Shown: one piece after another, positions 58,154-64,000 of the stretch
Numbering within the stretch: the stretch's first letter is position 1
Layout of the letters: each line of letters opens with the position of its first letter
Assembly: GCF_017491605.1 (NCBI RefSeq)
Contig: NZ_JAFGYY010000025.1
Span: 19,267 to 83,266, forward strand
DNA length: 64,000 nucleotides
Source of the DNA: Pseudomonas sp. 30_B
GTDB taxonomy: Bacteria; Pseudomonadota; Gammaproteobacteria; Pseudomonadales; Pseudomonadaceae
Direction: 5' to 3'
Notes under the pieces: generated by a model
Seen by the model: only the letters and a program-made list of their open reading frames with translations
The model's database searches: none
What the model was told of the DNA's origin: nothing
Made by a program: the position numbers and the translations under genes

Positions 58154-58888
58154 ATGAACCGGCGCATGGGGATAGGGATGAATCAGATGATCAAACCGCA
58201 ACCGTACTGCAAGAACTGCCGGCTGGCGCCACCGTCGCTGAGCGACGACAAGATCGAGGAACTGGAGGCGCTCATCAAGCCTGGGCACCTGTTGCACAAG
58301 GGTGACTACGTGTTCCGCCAGGGCGACCCGTTCCACAACGTCTACCTGGTCCGCTCCGGTTCGATCAAGACCTTCACCACCAATGAGCAGGGGCTGGAGA
58401 AGATCACCGGGTTCTATTTCGCCACCGAGATCTTCGGTTTTTCCGGCATGGGCGAAGGCAGCTACCCGGTGTCGGCACAGGCGCTGGAAAGCACGCTGTG
58501 CAGCGAGATTCCATTCAACCAGCTGGAAGAGCTGTCGCAGAAGATTCCCGGCCTTTCGCACCAGATCATGCTGATGATGAGCCGCAAGATCCGCGAGGAT
58601 CAGCAGATGAAGCTGCTGCTTTCACGGCTGAATTCGGATTCGCGCATCGCGGCCTTCCTGCTCAACATCTCCGCGCACTTCCGCGACCGCGGCTTCTCGG
58701 CCACGCGCTTCCGCCTGAGCATGTCACGCAACGAGATCGGCGATTACCTGGGGCTGGCGGTGGAGACCGTATCGCGCAGCTTCACCCGCCTGCAGAAGCA
58801 CGGGCTGGTACGGGTGGACGGGCGCGAGACCGAGATCGTCGACTTCACCGAGTTGTGCGCGCTGGCGGGGGGTGAGGTCGAACTTTGA
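58154..58888 (+). CDS. CRP/FNR-family regulator, Anr-like with altered cluster cysteines
   Basis: This 244-residue protein has an N-terminal Cys motif, a cNMP-binding-like beta-roll (about 40-140), a dimerisation helix and a winged helix (MSRNEIGDYLGLAVETVSR) with the E-x-x-S-R recognition residues of FNR. Of the four FNR cluster ligands only the first two are in place (Cys19, Cys22). The third aligns with Ser28. The fourth reads C116-S117, with the Cys displaced by one and Ser in the FNR Cys position. Start alternatives are ATG 58166 and 58178. It probably binds FNR-type sites, but may not sense oxygen in the usual way. Confidence 0.85.
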   Translation: MNRRMGIGMNQMIKPQPYCKNCRLAPPSLSDDKIEELEALIKPGHLLHKGDYVFRQGDPFHNVYLVRSGSIKTFTTNEQGLEKITGFYFATEIFGFSGMGEGSYPVSAQALESTLCSEIPFNQLEELSQKIPGLSHQIMLMMSRKIREDQQMKLLLSRLNSDSRIAAFLLNISAHFRDRGFSATRFRLSMSRNEIGDYLGLAVETVSRSFTRLQKHGLVRVDGRETEIVDFTELCALAGGEVEL

Positions 58889-59217
58889 GATTCAGCCCTT
58901 TCAGGGCTTCGCGGGCATGGCCCGCTCCTACAGGCTCTACGCCCACCTGACATCCGCACGAAACTGCTTTTCGTAGGAGCGGACTTCGTCCGCGATAAAT
59001 CCCGTGCCATGCGGATCGCGGACGAAGTCCGCTCCGACGGGATTCAGCCGGTATACACGGCGTTGGCTCTCGTAGGAGCGGGCCATGCCCGCGATGAGCC
59101 CCGTGCAGAAGAGATCGGCCCGCGCGAAACCCCGCTCTCGTAGGAGCAGAGCTTCTCCGCGATCACCGCGAGAGCGGTGCAATGGCCGGCCTGACGGCCC
59201 GCTCCTACAGGGACCGA
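58889..59217. repeat. REP cluster, 329 bp
   Basis: At least six half-units of the GTAGGAGCGG...CCGCGAT family lie in both orientations (near 58909, 58972, 59012, 59069, 59135 and 59190). Unit variants include GGACTTCGTCC and GGGCCATGCCC cores. There is no gene. It separates the convergent FNR-like and phoX genes. Confidence 0.85.
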
Positions 59218-61191
59218 TCAGGTCCCGATCACCCCACCATCATCCTTGGTAATCACCAGCGTCGTGGAGCGCGGAATGCTCTTGCCATCGCTGGCCGGGA
59301 AGCTGATGCCCGGATGCTGGATGTTCACCCACAGCGTTCTGCCGTCCGGCGTCTGGGTAATGCCGGTCAGCTCGCAGCCACGGGGGCCGACCAGGAAGCG
59401 GCGCACCTCGCGGCTGTGCGGATCGGCGCAGAGCAACTGGTTGCAGCCCATCGCGTGCATGGGCTTCTCGGCATCGTCGTAGTCGGTCTCGATCCACAGG
59501 CGGCCGGCCGTATCGAAGTACAGGCCATCCGGCGAGGAGAAGATGTCGCCGTTGATGCTGCCGACCAGGTTCTCCGGCGCGCCGGAGCCCTTCTGTTCGC
59601 CGGCCAGCAGGAAGACTTCCCACTGGAAGGTGGTCGCGGTCGGATCGCCGCCCGCCTCGTTCCAGCGCAGGATCTGCCCGTGCAGGTTTTCCTTGCGCGG
59701 GTTGGCGGCGTCCAGCGGTTGCTTCTTGCCGCGCCCGTCGTTGTTGGTGAGGCTGACATAGACCTCGCGGGTGGTCTGCTGCACCGCGACCCACTCGGGG
59801 CGATCCATCGGCGTCGCGCCCAGCTTGTCGGCGGCGGCACGGGCGTTCACCAGCACCTCGGCCTGGCTGGGGAAGCCGTTCTCGGCGGTGAGGCCGTTCT
59901 GGCCATGCACCAGCGGCAACCACTGGCCGCTGCCGTCGGCGTTGAAGCGGGCGACATAGAGGGTGCCTTGGTCCAGCAGGTCACGGTTCGCTGCACGGTT
60001 GTTCGGGTCGTACTGGCCGGCCGGGACGAACTTGTAGATGTACTCGCCCTTGGTGTCGTCGCCGTAGTAGAAGGCCATGCGGTTGTCGGCGCCCAGCGAC
60101 AAGGTCGAGCATTCGCGGCAGAAGCGGCCGACGGCGGTGCGCTTCTTCGGCGTGGACTTCGGATCGAAGGGGTCGATCTCCACCACCCAGCCGAAGCGGT
60201 TCGGTTCGTTGACGTGGCCGCCGTGGGGCTGGTCGGACTTGGGCGTGGCATCGAAGCGCGCGTCCACCGCCTCCCAGGCGTAGTAGTTGCTGAACGCGCC
60301 GTTGGACAGGCCGTAGCGCTTGTGCGAAACGCGCTTGGCGTAGTCGTTCTTGTCGCGGTTGACGAAGTACTGGTGCCAGTTTTCTTCACACGCGAGATAG
60401 GTACCCCAGGGCGTGACGCCCATGGAGCAGTTGTTCAGGGTGCCGAGCACCTGTTTGGCGTCCGGGTCGCTGGCGGTGCGCAGCAGGTCATGGCCGGCCA
60501 GCGGGCCGGACAGCTCCAGCGGCGAGCTGCCGGTGATGCGGCGGTTGTAGCTCGAACCTTCGACCCGCTGCCACTGGCCGCCGGCATCCTTCTTCACCTC
60601 GATCACGCTCAGGCCGTGGGCGGCGATTTCCTTGCGCACTTCGCCCTCCGGACGGCCACGGGTGCCGTCGGGGCGATCCTCGAAGGTCTGGCCTTTGGTG
60701 TGCAGCGTCGGGTTGATGTACTCATGGTTGATCACCAGCAGGCCATGGCTGTCCGGCGCATCCGGGAAGGGGAAGTAGTGCATGCCGTCGTGGTTGTCGC
60801 CGGCCTGCAGCTCCTGGGCTTTCCAGTCTTCGCTGGCGTCGCCCTTCCAGGCCGGGGAGCCGGCCACCACCGGATCGCCCCAGGAGAAGAACGGCCGGGC
60901 GGTATAACCCTCGGCAACGATCACCCGGTCGAATTTCGGGTCCTGCTGCACCGGCACACCCTTGAAGCCGAGCAGTGCGCTGGGCACCGGGGCCTCAGCG
61001 GCGAACAGCGAGCGGCCGGGGAACAGTCCGCCGCCGAGGAAGCCGACCGCGCCGAGCACCAAGCTGTTCTTCAGCAGGCGGCGGCGCGAGGCATCGATCA
61101 GCTCGCTCATCGGCACATTGCCGGAGGGATTGACCGAGTGGTCGTCGAAGGCGGCCAGTCGATCATGGAAGTCCTGGAATCGTTCGCTCAT
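59218..61191 (-). CDS. phoX: Tat-exported PhoX-family alkaline phosphatase
   Basis: This 657-residue enzyme has a twin-arginine signal, SRRRLLK at residues 35-41, followed by a hydrophobic stretch, so it is exported folded with its metal cofactor. Family signatures include HDGMHYFPFP, NHEYINPTLH, NNCSMGVTPWGTYLACEENW and the late GDIFSSPDGLYFD. PhoX enzymes use iron and calcium to release phosphate from organic esters. GGAAGGAACC precedes the ATG. A probable Pho box lies 82 bases upstream. Confidence 0.9.
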   Translation of the reverse strand: MSERFQDFHDRLAAFDDHSVNPSGNVPMSELIDASRRRLLKNSLVLGAVGFLGGGLFPGRSLFAAEAPVPSALLGFKGVPVQQDPKFDRVIVAEGYTARPFFSWGDPVVAGSPAWKGDASEDWKAQELQAGDNHDGMHYFPFPDAPDSHGLLVINHEYINPTLHTKGQTFEDRPDGTRGRPEGEVRKEIAAHGLSVIEVKKDAGGQWQRVEGSSYNRRITGSSPLELSGPLAGHDLLRTASDPDAKQVLGTLNNCSMGVTPWGTYLACEENWHQYFVNRDKNDYAKRVSHKRYGLSNGAFSNYYAWEAVDARFDATPKSDQPHGGHVNEPNRFGWVVEIDPFDPKSTPKKRTAVGRFCRECSTLSLGADNRMAFYYGDDTKGEYIYKFVPAGQYDPNNRAANRDLLDQGTLYVARFNADGSGQWLPLVHGQNGLTAENGFPSQAEVLVNARAAADKLGATPMDRPEWVAVQQTTREVYVSLTNNDGRGKKQPLDAANPRKENLHGQILRWNEAGGDPTATTFQWEVFLLAGEQKGSGAPENLVGSINGDIFSSPDGLYFDTAGRLWIETDYDDAEKPMHAMGCNQLLCADPHSREVRRFLVGPRGCELTGITQTPDGRTLWVNIQHPGISFPASDGKSIPRSTTLVITKDDGGVIGT

Positions 61192-61272
61192 GGAGGGGTT
61201 CCTTCCGCACGGCCGTCAGCAGACGGCTCGGGTTGCCAATAAAAGATATGCGCGGAAGGTTAGGAACGGGTT

Positions 61273-61290
61273 GTTACGACGGGATGACAG
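61273..61290 (-). promoter_or_regulatory. Probable Pho box of phoX
   Basis: Read leftward, CTGTCATCCCGTCGTAAC has one perfect CTGTCAT half-site, a 4-base gap and a weak second half. Ten bases further is TAACCT, a fair -10. The position fits activation by PhoB. It lies inside the 3' end of the MOSC pseudogene frame. Confidence 0.5.
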
Positions 61291-61322
61291 CGCCGCCGGC
61301 CCCGTCGAGGGAGCCGGCGGCG
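61291..61322. other. 10-bp GC hairpin at the end of the MOSC pseudogene
   Basis: CGCCGCCGGC/GCCGGCGGCG around a 12-base loop has no T-run on either side. It may end the degraded MOSC transcript. Confidence 0.35.
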
Positions 61323-61396
61323 GGAAGAAAAGCCGCCCCACAGGACCAAGACGACGTCCGGGGGCGGGCGCGAGGGCAGTTGCGGAACAGCGCGGC

Positions 61397-62105
61397 TCAG
61401 GCTTGCAGGCCGCCCTGTTCCAGGCATTCGGGGCCCGCCAGGCGGGCCCGTCCAGTCTTCCAGCACGCCACTGGTGAGGCGTTGCGCGGCGGTTTTGCGC
61501 CAGCGCAGGGAGAGCGCATCGCAGGCCATCATCAGGCGCAGTCCGGTACGTTCCAGCGGATGGCCGAAGTACCAGTCCAGCAGGCTCGCCACGGAGAGCT
61601 GCGGATAGTGCCGCTGCACCAGCTCCAGCGGTGCGTCGGCCGCCACCATGCCGGCACGGCGGACCCGGTAGAACCAGCCGCAGCGGTCCTGCTCCTGCAC
61701 CTCGAACGGCAGCTCGGGCAGGTTCCAGCGGCGCGCCAGGCGATAGCTCGGCGAGCGCGGCTGGCTCACTTCGATCAGCGCCTCGCCCCAGCGGAACAGG
61801 TCGCCGACGCAGACCTCGTGTTCATTGAGGCCGAAGGTCGACAGGTTCTCGCCGAAGGCCGGCTGTCGCCAGCGTGTCTGCGGGTGCTGCTTGCGCCAGT
61901 GGCGGTAGTGCTCGGCCGGGTAGTGGTGCAACGCGCGGTCCAGGCCGCCGTCGCGGCGCAGGTCGGCCCGTGCGTCCCCCGGCAGCCCTTCGGCGCCGAG
62001 TCAGACTTCCTGATGCGTTTCCAGCTTGTCGATGTCGCTGAGCAGACCGCCCCAGCTTTCTTCGACTTTGCCTATGAAAACGCCCTGGATGACGATGCTT
62101 TCCAC
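61397..62105 (-). pseudogene. Broken MOSC-domain (YiiM-type) protein gene
   Basis: The start GTG 62105 opens a frame reading VESIVIQGVFIGKVEESWGG and on to THQEV, then TGA at 62003-62001. The same frame resumes with LGAEGLPGDARADLRRDGG and the MOSC core (HHYPAEHYRHW, FGENLSTFGLNEHEVCVGD, EVSQPRSPSYRLAR). Tryptophan is plausible at the stop. A second lesion, an apparent extra base at 61452, breaks the end: only after shifting frame does it read RARLAGPECLEQGGLQA and stop at 61397. The intact gene would have about 236 codons. MOSC proteins bind molybdopterin. Two lesions argue for a true pseudogene over one sequencing error. Confidence 0.75.
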
Positions 62106-62153
62106 CTTTGTCTACCCATCTGAGACAGCGGACAAGCGCTAGAGTAGAGGCCC

Positions 62154-62169
62154 GGATAGCTGACTATCC
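62154..62169. promoter_or_regulatory. Small palindrome in the MOSC/lysR divergent gap
   Basis: GGATAG-CTGA-CTATCC lies 37 bases before the LysR gene. LysR-type regulators usually bind dyads in the gap with a divergent target, here the broken MOSC gene. Confidence 0.4.
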
Positions 62170-62205
62170 ATTTCGATTTTCCAGTTTCCTTGATAAGTAG
62201 ACCTT

Positions 62206-63084
62206 ATGGATTTCCGCCAGCTCCGCTATTTCGTCGCGCTCTACGAGGAAGGCCACGTCGGGCGCGCCGCCGAACGCCTGGCGATTTCCCAGCCGGCGCT
62301 CTCGCAGCAGATCCGCCAGCTGGAGCAGAACCTCGACGTGGCGCTGTTCCAGCGCAGCGGCAAGCGCCTGCTGCCGACCGCCGCCTCGCACACGCTGTAC
62401 AACCACGCGGTGCCCCTGCTGGACGGCCTGGAGCGCGCCCGAGAAGCCCTGCGCGGCTACCGTGGGCAGAGCGCGCGCAGCCTGAGCATCGGCGTGTTGC
62501 AGACGGTCAACGCCAACCTGGTGCCGCACCTGGTGGAGCGCCTGCACACCGCCCAGCCTCACGTGCAGGTGCGCATCTATGAACTCTCGGGGGTGGAGAT
62601 CGAGCGGCGCCTGCTGGGCGGCCAGCTGGACATCGGCATCGGCTTCCTGCCGCCGCGCCAGCCGGCGCTGCATGGCGTGGAGCTGTACCCGGACGAACTG
62701 CAACTGGTGATCGCGGCGGACCATCCGCTGAAGGATTTCAGGAAAGTCTCGCTGGCCCAGGCGGCGGAGTTGCCGATGCTGCTGCTCGGCGAGGAATTCC
62801 GTGCCCGGCAGATCTGGCAGGAACAGCTGGCGGCCATCGGCCGAAGGCCACGGGTGCAGGCGGAGCTGAACCACATGAGCGGCATCCTCGACAGCCTGCC
62901 GCAGAGCCGCTTCGCCACGGTACTGCCGGGGCGCGCGCGGCAGATGCATGGCAATCCGAACCTGCTGTGGAAGCCCTTGAGCGAGCCGCGCATTCCGTTG
63001 AGCGTGGGGCTGGTCTACCGCGATGCGCAGCGGCAGCAGCCGACGGTGGAGTTGTTGCGGTCGTTGCTGGATGGGGTGGTGTGA
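62206..63084 (+). CDS. LysR-family transcriptional regulator
   Basis: This 292-residue regulator has the LysR helix-turn-helix (MDFRQLRYFVALYEEGHVGR, AAERLAISQPALSQQIRQLE) at residues 1-60 and a periplasmic-binding-like effector domain (about 90-290; SIGVLQTVNANLVPHLVERL, DIGIGFLP). It resembles CynR-type members. It is divergent from the MOSC gene, its most likely former target. The effector is unknown. Confidence 0.88.
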   Translation: MDFRQLRYFVALYEEGHVGRAAERLAISQPALSQQIRQLEQNLDVALFQRSGKRLLPTAASHTLYNHAVPLLDGLERAREALRGYRGQSARSLSIGVLQTVNANLVPHLVERLHTAQPHVQVRIYELSGVEIERRLLGGQLDIGIGFLPPRQPALHGVELYPDELQLVIAADHPLKDFRKVSLAQAAELPMLLLGEEFRARQIWQEQLAAIGRRPRVQAELNHMSGILDSLPQSRFATVLPGRARQMHGNPNLLWKPLSEPRIPLSVGLVYRDAQRQQPTVELLRSLLDGVV

Positions 63085-63098
63085 CGGTCACCGTCGCT

Positions 63099-63192
63099 GA
63101 TGGGTATTGCTGCGCTCCACGCCATCCTACGTTTGTGCTCGATGGCTACCCCGAAGCGGTTTGTAGGATGGGTGGAGCGCAGCGATACCCAT
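63099..63192. repeat. Inverted repeat of the GTAGGATGGGTGGAGCGC family
   Basis: GATGGGTATTGCTGCGCTCC ... CATCCTACG on the left pairs with TGTAGGATGGGTGGAGCGCA ... ACCCAT on the right, with arms about 31 bp. It is a repeat type common between Pseudomonas genes. Confidence 0.7.
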
Positions 63193-63252
63193 GCGGTTGC
63201 CGGTTAACGCAGAGCTCCTACAGGTTCGTGCCATAGCCGAATCGCAGGCAAG

Positions 63253-63284
63253 AAAAAACCCCGCTTCTTTCGAAGCGGGGTTTT
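63253..63284. terminator. Bidirectional intrinsic terminator
   Basis: AAAACCCCGCTTC/GAAGCGGGGTTTT is a perfect stem around TTTC, with A and T runs on both sides. It can end lysR transcripts on the plus strand. Confidence 0.85.
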
Positions 63285-63438
63285 GCAGACCGATATCCTG
63301 ACGTCCGTGCTGGCCACCGTCCATGGTGGATTCCCTTGTTTCCGTATTGTCGTTGGCGCTTCCTGCGCAATGTCCTGACTGAGGAGAAGGTTAACCGCGC
63401 AAGGACAATTCAGACAGACGCTGATCACCACCAGCGTT

Positions 63439-63456
63439 TGTAAGCCTAGGCTTACA
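63439..63456. promoter_or_regulatory. Perfect 18-bp palindrome
   Basis: TGTAAGCCTAGGCTTACA is fully palindromic, in a gap with no nearby start codon. It could be a protein binding site for a gene not seen, or an orphan site. Confidence 0.4.
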
Positions 63457-63497
63457 CGTAATCGTGATACCTCGGTTACCAAACCCTATAACCCGCA

Positions 63498-63527
63498 ATA
63501 AAAAAGCCCCGCCGGAGCGGGGCTTTT
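63498..63527. terminator. Intrinsic terminator of the acyl-CoA dehydrogenase gene
   Basis: AAAAGCCCCG/CGGGGCTTTT with a short CCGGAG core lies ten bases past the stop of the leftward gene. Confidence 0.85.
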
Positions 63528-63536
63528 GCGTAGCGC

Positions 63537-64000
63537 TTAGAACTGCGCTGCGTCCAGCAGGTACAGCGATTCGCTGCCGGCCTTCACCGAGGCACTCAGG
63601 GAGTGGATGCGCGGCAGCAGGCGGGCGAAGTAGAAGCGCGCGGTGCCCAGCTTGCTGGCGTAGAAGTCGTCCTGGCCTTCCTTGCCCAGCGAGGCGCGCG
63701 CCATCAGGGCCCACATGTACGCATAGGCGGTGTAGCCGAAGGCGTGCAGGTACTCGACCGACGCGGCGCCGATCTCGTTCGGGTTGCCCTTGGCGCGGTC
63801 CAGGACCCAGGCGGTCAGCTCTTCCAGGTTCTGCACGGCGGCGTTCAGTGGGCCGGTGAACTCGGAAAGTTCAGCCGAGGCCGAAGCGGTGAAGGCGCGG
63901 ATCTCGTCGGTGAACAGCTTGGCGTAGGCGCCGCCGCTGCCGACGATCTTGCGGCCCATCAGGTCCAGCGCCTGGATGCCGTTGGTGCCTTCGTAGATCT
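63537..64000 (-). CDS. Acyl-CoA dehydrogenase, C-terminal part (partial)
   Basis: The reading frame is open to the right edge and begins IYEGTNGIQALDLMGRK, the conserved end of the acyl-CoA dehydrogenase core. An extended C-terminal domain follows (YAYMWALMARASLGKEGQDD, FYFARLLPRIHSLSASVKAG), as in the ~600-residue FadE-type enzymes of Pseudomonas. It oxidises acyl-CoA to enoyl-CoA in beta-oxidation. About 154 codons are visible; the start lies outside the window. Confidence 0.88.
   Translation of the reverse strand, partial: IYEGTNGIQALDLMGRKIVGSGGAYAKLFTDEIRAFTASASAELSEFTGPLNAAVQNLEELTAWVLDRAKGNPNEIGAASVEYLHAFGYTAYAYMWALMARASLGKEGQDDFYASKLGTARFYFARLLPRIHSLSASVKAGSESLYLLDAAQF

Larger units (their letters stand above)
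63085..63536. other. Gene-free region with repeats, terminators and a palindrome
   Basis: This 452-bp gap separates the convergent lysR and acyl-CoA dehydrogenase genes. It holds a long inverted repeat, two terminators and an 18-bp palindrome, each listed separately. No convincing protein was seen. Confidence 0.6.

Noticed and set aside
62001..62003. TGA as a selenocysteine codon in the MOSC gene
   Set aside because: The position suits Trp rather than Cys, no SECIS-like hairpin follows, and a second frameshift breaks the same gene.
1..64000. CRISPR arrays or insertion sequences
   Set aside because: No regularly spaced identical repeats and no transposase-like protein were found on either strand; the repeats seen are REP-type, tRNA-derived or CCCTCTCCC-type.

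Overview
The window is about 65% GC, tightly packed, and looks like a chromosomal segment of a Pseudomonas close to the P. aeruginosa / P. citronellolis / P. nitroreducens group. From memory, the order trpE-gph-rpe ... lptD-surA-pdxA-rsmA-apaG-apaH-glpE ... cca-folK-folB-plsY-tsaD-rpsU-dnaG-rpoD-rmcA-tRNA matches the PA0609 to PA0574 stretch of P. aeruginosa PAO1 with almost no breaks. Individual protein lengths, such as SurA 430, PlsY 189, FolB 117 and TsaD 341, fit that lineage. No search was run; all identities come from reading motifs.

Layout. 0-11 kb: start of trpE, gph-rpe, an ABC importer of the agtABCD type with two paralogous binding proteins, and its two-component system (AgtSR type). 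11-14.4 kb: an exported alpha/beta-hydrolase-like protein, DjlA and the MurU/AmgK cell-wall recycling pair. 14.5-22.2 kb: lptD-surA-pdxA-rsmA-apaG-apaH-glpE, covering envelope biogenesis, vitamin B6, rRNA methylation and Ap4A hydrolysis. 22.5-27.9 kb: the stress-associated prkA-yeaH-spoVR trio and a small exported protein. 28-36.8 kb: cca, folK/folB, plsY, tsaD and the rpsU-dnaG-rpoD macromolecular-synthesis operon. 36.9-40.7 kb: an RmcA-type c-di-GMP enzyme and a CAU-anticodon tRNA that is probably tRNA-Ile2.

40.7-49.3 kb is accessory. A 6.55-kb insertion is bracketed by a 94-bp direct repeat (91/94 identical) made of the 3' part of the tRNA gene and its terminator. It carries three same-strand genes: a self-inhibited Fic protein with its own double operator, a NERD-nuclease/zinc-ribbon protein, and a 1266-residue SIR2-domain protein of the defence-associated sirtuin kind. 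No integrase is present. Beyond the second repeat lie a HicAB toxin-antitoxin pair with a perfect palindromic operator, and a BRO-N antirepressor-like gene preceded by a three-way-junction RNA fold resembling the C4 antisense RNAs of phages. This is the most interesting part of the window and a strong candidate for a compact tRNA-linked defence island.

49.3-64 kb: a globin-coupled GGDEF/EAL protein translationally coupled to an Aer-like chemoreceptor; a polyamine-catabolism cluster (glutamylpolyamine synthetase, XRE-cupin regulator, FAD oxidoreductase) with a 37-bp near-palindrome; a DUF347 membrane protein; an FNR/Anr-family regulator with altered cluster cysteines; a dense REP cluster; a Tat-exported PhoX phosphatase with a probable Pho box; a doubly broken MOSC gene; a LysR regulator; and the 3' end of a FadE-type acyl-CoA dehydrogenase. 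REP-type inverted repeats recur between convergent or unrelated genes.
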